Of a stretch of 64,000 bases of DNA, positions 26,301 to 35,120 are shown in pieces. The translations under genes and the position numbers were made by a program. The notes under the pieces are model-generated. The model worked only from the letters and a program-made list of their open reading frames with translations, did no database searches and was not told the DNA's origin. This DNA comes from Loktanella sp. (GTDB lineage: Bacteria > Pseudomonadota > Alphaproteobacteria > Rhodobacterales > Rhodobacteraceae). Positions within the stretch are counted from its first letter, which is position 1; every line of letters begins with the position of its first letter. The stretch covers positions 1 to 64,000 of the forward strand of contig JAGXIQ010000112.1 of the NCBI GenBank assembly GCA_024635625.1, in the 5' to 3' direction.

Positions 26301-27910
26301 TGAGAAAAGTTCTGGCGGAAGAAGTGCGACAAGGGCCGAAACGTCGTCGACAACACTGCAGATGGCGTATCGTCGCCCATAGAGGCGATCATTTCTTTGC
26401 CGTCCTCGGCCATTGGCGCAAGGACCTGCTCTAATTCTTCTATCGTATATCCTGCGGCGCGCTGACGTCGACGCAGGTCTTCCGCTGCAAAAAGTGCCTT
26501 TTCGGGTACATTCTTTAGCAAATCAGACAGTTCGACAACCTTCTCGACCCAGTCACCGAAAGGCTGGGCCACAGCAAGCTTATCCTTCAGCTCTGTGTCG
26601 TGATAAAGCCGACCTTCTTGCATATCGACGGCGATCATCTGACCGGGGCCGAGCGCACCTTTTTCAACCACGGTCGCTTCGTCAACCGGCACCATGCCAA
26701 CTTCGGAGCCAGCAACCAGCAGGCCATCACCAGTCACAACATACCGCAGCGGGCGAAGGCCATTTCGGTCAAGGCCACCACAGACCCATCGGCCATCGGT
26801 CATCGCAAGAGCGGCCGGGCCGTCCCATGGTTCCATCACGGCATTGCAGTAGCCGTACATGTCCTGCCAGCTTTGTGGCATTTCAGCCTGCTGCTTGGAC
26901 CATGCTTCGGGCACCATCATTGTCTTCGCCATAGGCGCGGTGCGGCCCGCACGGACCAGCACTTCGAACACGGAGTCCAACGCTGCAGAGTCGGATGCCC
27001 CTGACGGGATGATCGGCTTAATATCGCCAGCGGCCTCTCCGAAAGCCGACGAAGCCATACGAATTTCGTGGCTGCGCATCCAGTTCACGTTGCCCTTAAG
27101 CGTATTGATTTCGCCGTTATGCGCCAGCATGCGAAAAGGTTGGGCCAGCGACCATTGTGGGAATGTGTTGGTGGAATAGCGCTGATGATAGATCGCAAAA
27201 GCGCTTTCGAACCGCTGGTCCATCAGGTCGGGGTAAAAGACGGCAACCTGTTCGGCCAACATCATGCCTTTGTAGATAATCGAGCGTGTCGACAGCGAAC
27301 AGATGTAGAAACCAGCGACGCCAGCAGCCGTCACAGCCTTTTCGATGCGGCGGCGGATAATATAGAGTTCACGCTCGAAATGCTCTTCGTCGATGCCCTT
27401 CTCGCAGCGGATCAGGATCTGCTCGATCTCTGGCCGCGTCGCATTGGCCTTTTCACCCAGAACTTCGGTGTTCACGGGAACATGGCGCCAGCCATAGATC
27501 CAGTGACCCATGCGCAGTACTTCGGCCTCGACGATCGTCCGGCAGCGTTCTTGCGCAGCAAAATCCGTACGCGGCAGGAAAATTTGGCCGACAGCGATGC
27601 GTTCGTCGACAGCAGGTTCATGACCCGTGCGGCGGATCTGGTCCTGAAAGAACGCTTGCGGGATTTGCACGTGGATACCCGCGCCGTCACCGGTCTTGCC
27701 GTCGGCGTCCACGGCACCGCGGTGCCAGATCGCTTTCAGCGCGTTGATGCCCTTTTCGACCACGTCGCGTGACGCCACGCCCTTGATCGAGACGACAAGG
27801 CCTACTCCGCAAGAGGAGTGCTCGTCCTCTTCACGGTAAAGGCCATTTTCAGCCATCCACCGCCGCTTGGCTTCTTCGGCGGCAACCCAGGTTTCGTCAT
27901 AGGTGGTCAT
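23378..27910 (-). CDS. gltB: Glutamate synthase (NADPH) large subunit
   Basis: The large subunit (1510 residues) converts 2-oxoglutarate and glutamine to two glutamates; cytoplasmic flavoprotein. C34 follows a 33-residue propeptide (HSSCGVGLV) and is the N-terminal amidotransferase nucleophile. The central domain is followed by the FMN domain, with GHNGGTGASPATSIKYAG, the 3Fe-4S cysteines (CIMVRQCQSNTCPVGVC) and the C-terminal beta-helix (GTNGCEYMTGGVAVILGSIG). Its ribosome site AAGGAG lies inside the 3' end of the upstream unknown gene, with a 14-base overlap. Large open frames on the opposite strand here are shadows. Confidence 0.97.
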   Translation of the reverse strand: MTTYDETWVAAEEAKRRWMAENGLYREEDEHSSCGVGLVVSIKGVASRDVVEKGINALKAIWHRGAVDADGKTGDGAGIHVQIPQAFFQDQIRRTGHEPAVDERIAVGQIFLPRTDFAAQERCRTIVEAEVLRMGHWIYGWRHVPVNTEVLGEKANATRPEIEQILIRCEKGIDEEHFERELYIIRRRIEKAVTAAGVAGFYICSLSTRSIIYKGMMLAEQVAVFYPDLMDQRFESAFAIYHQRYSTNTFPQWSLAQPFRMLAHNGEINTLKGNVNWMRSHEIRMASSAFGEAAGDIKPIIPSGASDSAALDSVFEVLVRAGRTAPMAKTMMVPEAWSKQQAEMPQSWQDMYGYCNAVMEPWDGPAALAMTDGRWVCGGLDRNGLRPLRYVVTGDGLLVAGSEVGMVPVDEATVVEKGALGPGQMIAVDMQEGRLYHDTELKDKLAVAQPFGDWVEKVVELSDLLKNVPEKALFAAEDLRRRQRAAGYTIEELEQVLAPMAEDGKEMIASMGDDTPSAVLSTTFRPLSHFFRQNFSQVTNPPIDSLRESRVMSLKTRFGNLKNVLDEDSSQTEILVLDSPFVANAEFEEMVKHFGDSVAIIDCTFEPGEHALAHALERIRSEAEDAVRSGAGHLVLTDQHQSEARVSMPMILATSAVHSGLTRNGLRTFCSVNVRSAECIDPHYFAVLIGCGATTVNAYLAQDSIADRVNRGLVDGTLTEAVGRYRAAIDAGLLKIMSKMGISVLSSYRGGLNFEAVGLSRAMVAEYFPGMQSRISGIGINGIQAKLEEVHAHGWRQTDQVLPIGGFYKARRSGEKHAWEAQTMHMLQAACAKSSYAMWQQFSKAMQSNPPIHLRDLLAIKPMGKPIPIEEVESITAIRKRFVTPGMSLGALSPEAHKTLNVAMNRIGAKSDSGEGGEDPAHFLPEANGDNPSAKIKQVASGRFGVTAEYLNACEELEIKVAQGAKPGEGGQLPGMKVTDLIARLRHSTKGVTLISPPPHHDIYSIEDLAQLIYDLKQINPRCKVTVKLVASSGVGTIAAGVAKAKADVILISGHNGGTGASPATSIKYAGLPWEMGLTEAHQVLAMNNLRERITLRTDGGLRTGRDIVMAAMMGAEEYGIGTAALIAMGCIMVRQCQSNTCPVGVCTQDPALREKFVGNADKVVNLITFYATEVREILASIGARSIQEVIGRADLLTQVSRGSAHLDDLDLNPLLITVDGASKIKYDRHQPRNVVLDTLDVEIVKDAERFLKDGEKMQLEYAVQNTLRTVGTRTSSHIVQRFGMNNDLQDDHLTVKLRGSAGQSLGAFLVHGLKLEVSGDANDYVGKGLSGGTIVVRPQMQSPLVASENTIIGNTVLYGATKGFLFASGRAGERFAVRNSGAHVVIEGCGTNGCEYMTGGVAVILGSIGANFGAGMTGGMAYLYDPDGISAELINPETLVTCPVTVDHWEHQLKSLIERHALETASRKATEILQHWDIEKANFLQVCPNEMLIHLKAPLSHEEQAIPAE

Positions 27911-28631
27911 TGGAAATCTCCTTGGGTGTCACACGGGATGTTGCGGGTGCGGACGACAGGATCGCGCCGCAATCAAATTTAGGGTTGGCCGACAGAAAGC
28001 CCGGTTCGCCCGGAAAGATGAACTGCACAGGGCGGTCGTCCTTGTCGAAGCTGTCGCTAGATGTCGTAATCGTGCCGGTGCCGCCGATAAACATGCGCCA
28101 TTTATCGCTGACATATTCATTACCGGCAGAAGACCAAAGCTCTGTACCGTCAGCGGCGAACGCGGTAATCTTGTAGCTGGTCGTCTGCAGGGTCACGTCG
28201 TCGATAGTGACGACATCACCGGTTAAGTGATCCTCGCCAACATAACGCGTAGCGCCGATTTCATCGGACAAAGTGGTAAAATCGTAGGTATCAGATCCGG
28301 TCTTGAGCAGTTCGGTCAACGACGCAGGGTCTGTTGGCGCAGCTTCGAGGCGTTCAGTATGTTCCGAGAAGGCATAGAAGCTAGTCAGCCACTGCGCGTC
28401 GGCGTCGGTGCTGCCCAGATAGGTCATGCCATCCTCTGACAAACTAACCCGTCGCTTGACGCCCGTCGGGTCGCCCTCGCAAGTAAAGTGGTGTTCGACC
28501 GAGCAACTGTGGCTTTGGATCGTCACGAACCCTGAACAGCCTTGCGGCAAGGCAAAGTTATCGGCAGCCCAAAGCGGGCCGCAGGTCAGGATCGCCGTGG
28601 CGACCGCGGGGAACAGGCCCCCGCGCATCAT
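27897..28631 (-). CDS. Uncharacterised secreted protein between gltD and gltB
   Basis: A 244-residue protein that I do not recognise. The N-terminus is a signal peptide (hydrophobic to about residue 22, ending WAA-like). The mature part has four cysteines early (GCSGF, HSCSV, FTCEG), which could form disulfides, and one late Cys (DCGAI). It looks like a soluble beta-rich periplasmic protein. The start overlaps the gltD stop (ATGA) and its end overlaps gltB by 14 bases, so it is coupled on both sides to a cytoplasmic enzyme's genes. No function can be assigned from sequence. Confidence 0.8.
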   Translation of the reverse strand: MMRGGLFPAVATAILTCGPLWAADNFALPQGCSGFVTIQSHSCSVEHHFTCEGDPTGVKRRVSLSEDGMTYLGSTDADAQWLTSFYAFSEHTERLEAAPTDPASLTELLKTGSDTYDFTTLSDEIGATRYVGEDHLTGDVVTIDDVTLQTTSYKITAFAADGTELWSSAGNEYVSDKWRMFIGGTGTITTSSDSFDKDDRPVQFIFPGEPGFLSANPKFDCGAILSSAPATSRVTPKEISNDHL

Positions 28632-30097
28632 TCAGCTGCCACCGCGTCAGACTGGGACAGGTAATCAAGGATCGCAGTCGCACAATCGCGACCGTCCTTG
28701 ATTGCCCACACAACAAGGCTTGCACCGCGCACAATGTCACCCGCAGCAAACACACCATCCAAAGAGGTCTTGCCCGTTGTGAAATCCGCCTTGACGGTGC
28801 CCCAGCGCGTGACCTCTAGACCGTCAACACCCCAAAGTGCGGGCAGGTCTTCGGGCTCGAACCCTAGCGCCTTGACGACAAGGTCGGCCTCTTCCACGTA
28901 ATGCGCGCCGTCGATAAGTTCGGGGCTTTGACGACCCGTTGCATCCGGCTGGCCAAGGCGCATTTTGTCTACTACGACACCGCGCAGCGGGCCGGTGATG
29001 GCACGGGTATCGTTCAGGTTCGCAGCATCATCGACGAACATCTTTGGGGCAGACAGCCAGACGAATTCCACGCCCTCTTCTTCAGCATTCTGCACTTCGC
29101 GCTGCGATCCCGGCATATTGTTGCGGTCGCGGCGGTAAAGGCATTTCACAGAAGTCGCACCCTGCCGGATCGCTGTACGGACACAATCCATCGCCGTATC
29201 GCCACCGCCGATAACGACGACTTTCTTGCCTTCAGCGTTCAACTCTCCGGACGTAAATTCAACCACGTCGTCGCCAAAGCTGACGCGGTTAGATGCAGTC
29301 AAGTAGTCGATGGCCCGGACGATGCCGTCAGCATCCGCACCGGGATTTTCCAGTTCGCGTGTTTTATAGACGCCCGTGGCGATCAAGATTGCGTCGTGCT
29401 TGCCGCGGATCGCATCGAAAGACAGATCTTCGCCAACGTTGCAGTTCAACACAAATTCGACGCCGCCGTCCTCCAACTGCGCCATGCGCTGCATGACGAT
29501 GTCCTTTTCCAGTTTGAAGCCAGGGATGCCGTAGGTCATCAAGCCGCCCCCGCGGTCGTAACGGTCATACACAGTAACCTGAACGCCCTGACGGCGCAGC
29601 ATGTCGGCAGCAGCAAGACCACCAGGGCCAGCACCGATGATGCCGACACTTTCCGTCCGCTCTGCGTAAGGGCGGATCGGCTTGACCCAACCCTCCTCGA
29701 AAGCGGTGTCGGTGATGTATTTCTCTACCGCGCCAATCGTAACTGTGCCGTGGCCGGATTGCTCAATCACGCAGTTACCTTCACACAGACGATCCTGCGG
29801 ACAAATGCGGCCGCAGATTTCCGGAAATGTGTTCGTCGCCTGAGAGATCTCGTAGGCTTCTTCCAGCCGGCCCTCAGCCGTCAGTCGCAACCAATCAGGG
29901 ATATTATTTTGCAGCGGGCAATGGCTTTGGCAATACGGCACGCCGCATTGACTGCAACGGCTGGCCTGCTCTTCCGCCTTGGCGCTTGCGTATTCTGCAT
30001 AGATTTCTTGAAAGTCTTCTTTGCGCAGATTGGGTGGCCGTTTTTCGGGCATGTCCCGGCTGACGGTCGTGAACTTCAGCATCTTTTGGCCGGCCAT
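28628..30097 (-). CDS. gltD: Glutamate synthase small subunit
   Basis: The FAD/iron-sulfur subunit (489 residues) that feeds electrons from NADPH to GltB. The N-terminal cysteine clusters are CSQCGVPYCQSHCP and CGRICPQDRLCEGNC. The first dinucleotide fold is GAGPGGLAAADML, and the second is VVIGGGDTAMDCV with the RRDRNNMPGS region. The C-terminal FAD motif is GVFAAGDIVRGASLVVWA. It is the first gene of the operon; the ATG has a GGAG site. Homologous to PreT in the same window, but neighbours fix the role. Confidence 0.96.
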   Translation of the reverse strand: MAGQKMLKFTTVSRDMPEKRPPNLRKEDFQEIYAEYASAKAEEQASRCSQCGVPYCQSHCPLQNNIPDWLRLTAEGRLEEAYEISQATNTFPEICGRICPQDRLCEGNCVIEQSGHGTVTIGAVEKYITDTAFEEGWVKPIRPYAERTESVGIIGAGPGGLAAADMLRRQGVQVTVYDRYDRGGGLMTYGIPGFKLEKDIVMQRMAQLEDGGVEFVLNCNVGEDLSFDAIRGKHDAILIATGVYKTRELENPGADADGIVRAIDYLTASNRVSFGDDVVEFTSGELNAEGKKVVVIGGGDTAMDCVRTAIRQGATSVKCLYRRDRNNMPGSQREVQNAEEEGVEFVWLSAPKMFVDDAANLNDTRAITGPLRGVVVDKMRLGQPDATGRQSPELIDGAHYVEEADLVVKALGFEPEDLPALWGVDGLEVTRWGTVKADFTTGKTSLDGVFAAGDIVRGASLVVWAIKDGRDCATAILDYLSQSDAVAAE

Positions 30098-30120
30098 TAG
30101 TCTTCTCCATCCTCGCGTTG

Positions 30121-30233
30121 CCGCCGTTTTACGGCGGGCCCGCGAGAATGAAAAGGCAGTAATGCTGACCTATATAGCGAAAAATGATTGGTACTTATCG
30201 CGCGATGGGCGAAATATCGCGAATATAGGTCAG
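30121..30233. promoter_or_regulatory. gltD upstream region with hairpin and long inverted repeat
   Basis: CTGACCTATAT (30165-30175) recurs inverted as ATATAGGTCAG (30223-30233), 47 bases apart; the outer flanks GCGA and TCGCG also nearly pair. The AT-rich spacer holds two TATCGCG copies. Nearer gltD, CCGCCGT/ACGGCGG (30121-30137) forms a short hairpin. It may be a paired operator or a looping site controlling gltDB, or a transcript end for uppP; no T-tract is present. Confidence 0.4.
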
Positions 30234-30251
30234 TATTTGATACCTATCCCC

Positions 30252-31058
30252 TTAGGCGCCCATGGAAAGCGCTACGAACGCAACCGACCCAACAATGATT
30301 CGCCACCAACCAAACAGACCGTAACCGTGGCGACTAACGAAGCCCAACAACCACCGCACAACCAACACTGCGCTGATAAATGCGCAGATCAAGCCAATTG
30401 CGATCTCGTTCACGGCGCCTGCGTCGAGCACATCACGATTCTTGTAAATGTCGTAGGCGAACGCACCTGCCATCGTCGGCAATGAAAGGAAAAAACTGAA
30501 TTCTGCGGCAGCACGCTTACTAGCGCCCAACATCAAGGCACCGACAATGGTCGCCCCAGACCGAGACACACCAGGGATCATTGCGAGGCACTGGATAAAA
30601 CCTATGATCAGCGACATGCGGATTGGGAATGCGGTTGCGTCATCGTGGTGGGGCGCCGGAGCAATACGATCAACAAACAGCAGAACAACGCCACCCAGGA
30701 CCAGCATAATCGCAATCAAGCGAGGTGTTTCGAACAGGACGTTTTTGATAAAATCGTGTGCCATGACCCCGATGACGACAGCCGGAAGAAAGGCCACCAA
30801 CACCGACAAGATGAATCGGCGCGCGGCGGGATCATGTGGCGCATCACGAAAGACCTGCCATAGCTTGCCGAAGTAAACCGTCAGCAGGGCCAGAACTGCA
30901 CCAAGCTGGATTACAACCTCGAAGGTCTTGCCAGCGCTCTCGAACCCCAGAAAATGCCCGGCGAGCAAAAGGTGCCCAGTGGACGAGACCGGGATAAACT
31001 CTGTCAGCCCCTCGATCAGACCCAAAAAGGCGGCGACGAGGGTAGTGTGGGTATCCAT
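30252..31058 (-). CDS. uppP: Undecaprenyl-diphosphatase
   Basis: A 268-residue integral membrane enzyme that recycles the lipid carrier for peptidoglycan and other glycans and gives bacitracin resistance. Both BacA motifs are present: [14 protein letters not shown] near residues 15-28, and [11 protein letters not shown]. About eight hydrophobic segments are visible. The stop of the NDUFA9-like gene lies 4 bases upstream, so the two form an operon. Confidence 0.95.
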   Translation of the reverse strand: MDTHTTLVAAFLGLIEGLTEFIPVSSTGHLLLAGHFLGFESAGKTFEVVIQLGAVLALLTVYFGKLWQVFRDAPHDPAARRFILSVLVAFLPAVVIGVMAHDFIKNVLFETPRLIAIMLVLGGVVLLFVDRIAPAPHHDDATAFPIRMSLIIGFIQCLAMIPGVSRSGATIVGALMLGASKRAAAEFSFFLSLPTMAGAFAYDIYKNRDVLDAGAVNEIAIGLICAFISAVLVVRWLLGFVSRHGYGLFGWWRIIVGSVAFVALSMGA

Positions 31059-31062
31059 ACTT

Positions 31063-32046
31063 TTACAACTGCTTTAGGTTCTTGGCGCTATTCTTGATCG
31101 CCGCGTATTGTCCAGAGGGCCGGAACCGCCACAAGTATTCTGGCAGGACCGATTCCATGGCTGTCGGGGCAAGCCCCAAATCCGCAAAGCCGCGCGCACC
31201 GTCGGCGACAACATTATCCACGGCAAGATTTTTGACCTGATCGGTGGTCAAAGGTGGCGTCACAAGCCCCAGCGTCAACGTTTTAAGTATACCGAAGCCC
31301 GCAGCCATGGCGCGGGCGACGAAAAAAGGAATATTCGCGATCAAACGTTTGCGCTGCACGACATTCAGCATCTTGTGCATCAGCTCGCGAAAGGTCGCCA
31401 CGTCTGGACCGCCTAGTTCGTAGACGCCCTGAACGCTGGAGTCGCCCAATGCGACGACAACGGCGGCGGCAACATCATCGACAAAAACGGGTTGAAAGCG
31501 CGTGTCGGCCCCCACAACCGGCAAGATCGGCCCCATACGGGACATGCCGGCAAAGCGATTAAAGAATGCGTCCTCTGGTCCGAACACGATAGATGGACGC
31601 AGAATCACTGCCAGCGGCATATGTTCCAGCACGGCATTTTCGCCCAACGCCTTCGTGCGGGCGTAATCACTGTCGGCCTCGGCATCTGCGCCGATGGCCG
31701 AAATTTGAACCATGCGGGCAACGCCTTCTTCCTTGGCGATGCGTGCGACACGGCCCGGCGCCTCTGCCTGTACAGCCTTAAAGGTGTTCTTGCCGGTTTC
31801 CGCCAGCACACCTACGCAATTAACCACCGCATCGACACCGCGAGTCACGTTGCGAACGCTGTCGTCATCGCGAATGTTACAAAAAACAGGCTCCACCTGA
31901 CCGACCGCACCGTAGGTGCGCACGAACATTGCCTCGTTCGGCGTGCGACAAGCGACGCGGATACGCCAGCCATCCTTGGCCAGACGCCGGGCGATATATC
32001 GACCGACGAACCCGGAACCGCCGAAAATGGTGACAAGCTTGGACAT
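31063..32046 (-). CDS. NDUFA9-like NAD(P)-binding protein (complex I accessory family)
   Basis: A 327-residue protein of the atypical short-chain dehydrogenase type. The N-terminal Rossmann motif is [18 protein letters not shown], followed by AVVNCVGVL and the YARTKALGE active-site-like segment. Alphaproteobacterial members resemble mitochondrial NDUFA9. The start at 32046 has AGAGG upstream; the frame stays open further upstream but would run through the tRNA-Leu gene and is rejected. It is coupled to uppP. Confidence 0.87.
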   Translation of the reverse strand: MSKLVTIFGGSGFVGRYIARRLAKDGWRIRVACRTPNEAMFVRTYGAVGQVEPVFCNIRDDDSVRNVTRGVDAVVNCVGVLAETGKNTFKAVQAEAPGRVARIAKEEGVARMVQISAIGADAEADSDYARTKALGENAVLEHMPLAVILRPSIVFGPEDAFFNRFAGMSRMGPILPVVGADTRFQPVFVDDVAAAVVVALGDSSVQGVYELGGPDVATFRELMHKMLNVVQRKRLIANIPFFVARAMAAGFGILKTLTLGLVTPPLTTDQVKNLAVDNVVADGARGFADLGLAPTAMESVLPEYLWRFRPSGQYAAIKNSAKNLKQL

Positions 32047-32201
32047 AATGGGCCTCTTTCGCTGCTGAATGGGGTTTAGACCGCACCCCTGCATCAGACA
32101 AGCCGAAACGCCCGCTGCGCTACTGCAAGGAATTATCGAAAGGACGTAAAAATCGCGTTGACACTCCCCGGTGCGCCTTCTAGATCCCCCACACGACACC
32201 T

Positions 32202-32287
32202 GCCCAGGTGGCGGAATGGTAGACGCGCTAGCTTCAGGTGCTAGTGTTCGCAAGGACGTGGAGGTTCGAGTCCTCTCCTGGGCACCA
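32202..32287 (+). tRNA. tRNA-Leu (anticodon CAG)
   Basis: An 86-base cloverleaf with encoded CCA. The acceptor arms GCCCAGG (32202-32208) and CCTGGGC (32277-32283) pair perfectly, with discriminator A and CCA at 32285-32287. The anticodon arm is CTAGC-TTCAGGT-GCTAG, giving CAG. A long variable arm and the GGTTCGAGTCC T-arm mark a class II leucine tRNA. It lies in the divergent region between the NDUFA9-like gene and gph. Confidence 0.97.
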
Positions 32288-32343
32288 AAGTCGGCTTCCA
32301 CATTTTCTGTTATTATTTGAACATGTTACTTGGGAAGCCTATT

Positions 32344-32991
32344 ATGGCCTGCATCGTATTCGACCTTGACGGCACACTGATCGACAGCGCCCCAGACATA
32401 CGTGCCTGCGCCAATGCGGTGCTGGCAGATATGGGGTTAAAGACCATCGATCTTGCACAGACCCACAGCTTTATCGGTAGCGGCACGGCCGTCTTTATAG
32501 AACGCTTGCGGGCCGCAAAGAATTTACCAGATAATCTACAAAATCCGATGCTGGCCACCTTTATGGTGCACTATGAAACCGCCGTTGCACTGACGCAAAT
32601 CTATCCAAACGTGGTCGAGGCGCTGACGGCATTGCAAGCAGCTGGCCACCGTCTTGGTATCTGCACCAACAAGCCCATTCAGCCGACTCGCAAAGTCCTG
32701 TCGCATTTCGGACTTGATGGCTTTTTCGAAGTTGTGGTGGGTGGCGATAGCCTGACAGTACGCAAACCCGATCCCGCGCCGCTTCATGCTGTATTCGACG
32801 CCATGGGTGACAGTCCACAGATTTATGTTGGCGACAGTGACGTTGACGCCCAGACAGCACAGGCTGCCCAAGTACCATTTGCGCTTTTCACGATGGGCTA
32901 CCACCACCAACCCATCGCAGCCCTACCGCACGACCGCAGCTTTGACGATCACGCAGAATTACCGGACCTGATCACCGCCTTCCTGCGTTAG
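32344..32991 (+). CDS. gph: Phosphoglycolate phosphatase-type HAD hydrolase
   Basis: A 215-residue HAD-superfamily hydrolase. The nucleophile motif FDLDGTLIDSAPDI lies at the very N-terminus. Motif II is in GICTNKP, the lysine in VRKPDPAPL, and the metal acids in YVGDSDVDAQTA. This pattern matches Gph, which removes 2-phosphoglycolate formed in DNA repair or by oxygenation reactions. The start at 32344 is preferred because the catalytic motif begins five residues in; TTG/ATG codons at 32317 and 32323 would add up to nine unusual residues. Confidence 0.88.
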   Translation: MACIVFDLDGTLIDSAPDIRACANAVLADMGLKTIDLAQTHSFIGSGTAVFIERLRAAKNLPDNLQNPMLATFMVHYETAVALTQIYPNVVEALTALQAAGHRLGICTNKPIQPTRKVLSHFGLDGFFEVVVGGDSLTVRKPDPAPLHAVFDAMGDSPQIYVGDSDVDAQTAQAAQVPFALFTMGYHHQPIAALPHDRSFDDHAELPDLITAFLR

Positions 32992-33051
32992 CCGCAACAT
33001 GGACACTGCGGCGCACACCCTTACGATAGGCCGCAAAGACCGGAGAAACCT

Positions 33052-34404
33052 GTGCCGCTTAGTTGGCTGACAACCCACGCTGAAATTGTTCTCCTCAGCT
33101 TTCTCGTGCTGGCGGCGGCCGCATTTTTGCTGCAGCAGCGCCGATCACCGCAATCGACGGCGGCTTGGCTGATGTTTCTGATCGTCGCGCCCTATTTCGC
33201 AATTCCTATCTTTGTAGGTCTTGGCGTTCGTAAGCGGGCAACCGGACCTGGCGCATTGAAAATGCGCAAGATTAATGACGACGATGGGCTTAACAACTTA
33301 GACCGGATGCTGCGCGCCTATGATCTGCCTGGGGCTGTCGGGGGGCATGAGTTTACCCTGATCGACCGCCCCGATCACGCCAAGAAAGCGCTGTTTGAGA
33401 TGGTGAATGGCGCGACCGAACGGATCGATGCTTTGTTCTATATCGTAGCGAACGATCCAGTTGGCCGCGCATTTGTCGATGCACTGACTGCACGTGCCAA
33501 AGCTGGTGTGAAAGTTCGGCTGGCTATCGACCGGCTTGGCACCCTATTTCCGCCAAGCAAGGCGCTGAAAGCGCTGCAAGCTGCGGGAGGCGAGGTTCAT
33601 TTCTTTTCACCCCTCGTTCAGCGCCCGATGCGAGGGCACCTAAACCTGCGCAATCATCGCAAGATTATGGTCGTGGACAACGATACTGTCTTTGCGGGCG
33701 GCATGAACGTGGGAATGGAATATCTGGGCAATGGTGACGATGTTTGGACCGACTTGGCCTTTACTCTGCGCGGTCCTGCTGTGGCGAGTTTCGACGACGT
33801 CTTCGCCTCTGACTGGGACGGCACCGGAGGAGAACCGATCACGCCAGCGCCAATCCGTCAGGGCGACGGAACCACGTTTGCACAGTTGGTGCCATCAGGT
33901 CCGGATCTGCGTCACGACGGCCTTCACGACGTATTGACCAACACGATCCACCGGGCTGACCACCGGGTTTGGATTGCGACCCCATACTTTTTGCCCACCG
34001 ACTCGTTGGCAGAGGCGCTTTCGATAGCTGCACGGCGCGGTATCGACGTAAGGCTGATGATGCCGCACCACTCAAATCAGCGGATCGCAGATTTTGCCCG
34101 TGGCGCTTACCTGCGAGAGCTTGAACGGGCAGGATGCAGAATACTACTTTTTGAGGCCGGCATGATGCATGCCAAAGCCGGCGTTATCGACGATACAGCC
34201 TATGTTGGGTCCGCGAATTTTGACGTCCGCAGCATGTTGCTAAACTTCGAAGATGCTTTGTTCCTGCAGGATGCCGATAGCGTCGCAACCCTGTGCGATT
34301 GGTTCATCCGACAAGAAGAAAAGTGTACCGAAGGCATGTCAGAAGCCCGCGCCCTGCGCCGCATCAGCGAGGGACTTTTCCGGATTGGGGCACCCATCTT
34401 ATGA
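33052..34404 (+). CDS. cls: Cardiolipin synthase / phospholipase D-family protein
   Basis: A 450-residue membrane protein with two N-terminal membrane segments (about residues 10-28 and 38-58). Two HKD motifs are visible: NHRKIMVVDNDTVFAGGMN in the middle and MHAKAGVIDDTAYVGSANF near residue 370. This is the Cls layout that joins two phosphatidylglycerol molecules. The start is GTG with GGAG upstream. Its TGA overlaps the next gene's ATG (ATGA), suggesting joint translation with an EEP-family hydrolase. Confidence 0.9.
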   Translation: MPLSWLTTHAEIVLLSFLVLAAAAFLLQQRRSPQSTAAWLMFLIVAPYFAIPIFVGLGVRKRATGPGALKMRKINDDDGLNNLDRMLRAYDLPGAVGGHEFTLIDRPDHAKKALFEMVNGATERIDALFYIVANDPVGRAFVDALTARAKAGVKVRLAIDRLGTLFPPSKALKALQAAGGEVHFFSPLVQRPMRGHLNLRNHRKIMVVDNDTVFAGGMNVGMEYLGNGDDVWTDLAFTLRGPAVASFDDVFASDWDGTGGEPITPAPIRQGDGTTFAQLVPSGPDLRHDGLHDVLTNTIHRADHRVWIATPYFLPTDSLAEALSIAARRGIDVRLMMPHHSNQRIADFARGAYLRELERAGCRILLFEAGMMHAKAGVIDDTAYVGSANFDVRSMLLNFEDALFLQDADSVATLCDWFIRQEEKCTEGMSEARALRRISEGLFRIGAPIL

Positions 34405-35120
34405 CGTTTCACACCGATCGCATACGATTGATCAGCTACAACATTCGCAAAGCCATGGGGACTGATCGGCGGCGCGACCCCTACCGCATACTGACGGTTC
34501 TGCGTGAAGCACACGCCGACATCGACATTCTGCAAGAAGCCGATCTGCGCCTCGGCCAACGACCGACCGCTTTGCCGCACGACCGCATTTCAGAAAGTGG
34601 CATGGCCGTTGCACCAGTCGCGGTCAATGCCGTTAGCTTGGGCTGGCACGGTAACGCAATCCTTGTGCGGCCAGATTGGCGGATCGGGCAAATAGACCGC
34701 ATCGACCTGCCTGGTCTAGAACCCCGTGGCGCGGTGTCTTGCTGGGTCGAAACCCCAAGCGGTCCCTTGCGGATCATCGGCTTGCATCTGGGGTTGTTGC
34801 GAAAGTCCCGGCAAGGTCAGCAGCACGCGATCGTTGACTGGATCGCGGCGCAAACAGCTTGTCCGACCGTCATTGCCGGAGATCTGAACGAATGGTCCGC
34901 CCGCCGGGGACTTGCGCCACTTTCACAGGTCTTTGACCTTCATTCGCCAGGACATTCTTTTCACGCACGCTGGCGTCTGGCACCGCTGGACAGGATCGGT
35001 GTTTCGGATGGCTTACACCTACACGACATTACAATGATCGACACGGCGCTGACCCGCACCGCATCAGATCACCTGCCGATCCGTGCCGAAATCACGTGGC
35101 GCACAAAGACGGAACAGTAG
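34401..35120 (+). CDS. Endonuclease/exonuclease/phosphatase (EEP) family protein
   Basis: A 239-residue hydrolase of the EEP fold. Motifs in order are LISYNIRKAMG, the metal-binding Glu in ILQEADLR, GLHLGLL, VIAGDLNEW (catalytic Asp and Asn) and the C-terminal ASDHLPI (Asp-His pair). It could be a lipid-head-group phosphatase or a nuclease. Translational coupling to a cardiolipin synthase suggests a phospholipid substrate, but that is inference. The start at 34401 is fixed by the ATGA overlap. Confidence 0.84.
   Translation: MTFHTDRIRLISYNIRKAMGTDRRRDPYRILTVLREAHADIDILQEADLRLGQRPTALPHDRISESGMAVAPVAVNAVSLGWHGNAILVRPDWRIGQIDRIDLPGLEPRGAVSCWVETPSGPLRIIGLHLGLLRKSRQGQQHAIVDWIAAQTACPTVIAGDLNEWSARRGLAPLSQVFDLHSPGHSFHARWRLAPLDRIGVSDGLHLHDITMIDTALTRTASDHLPIRAEITWRTKTEQ

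Noticed and set aside
28901-30100. 399-aa plus-strand open frame opposite gltD
   Set aside because: Fully antisense to a conserved enzyme and without recognisable domains.
32047-32301. N-terminal extension of the NDUFA9-like frame
   Set aside because: It would translate through the tRNA-Leu gene; the ATG at 32046 with AGAGG directly precedes the Rossmann motif.
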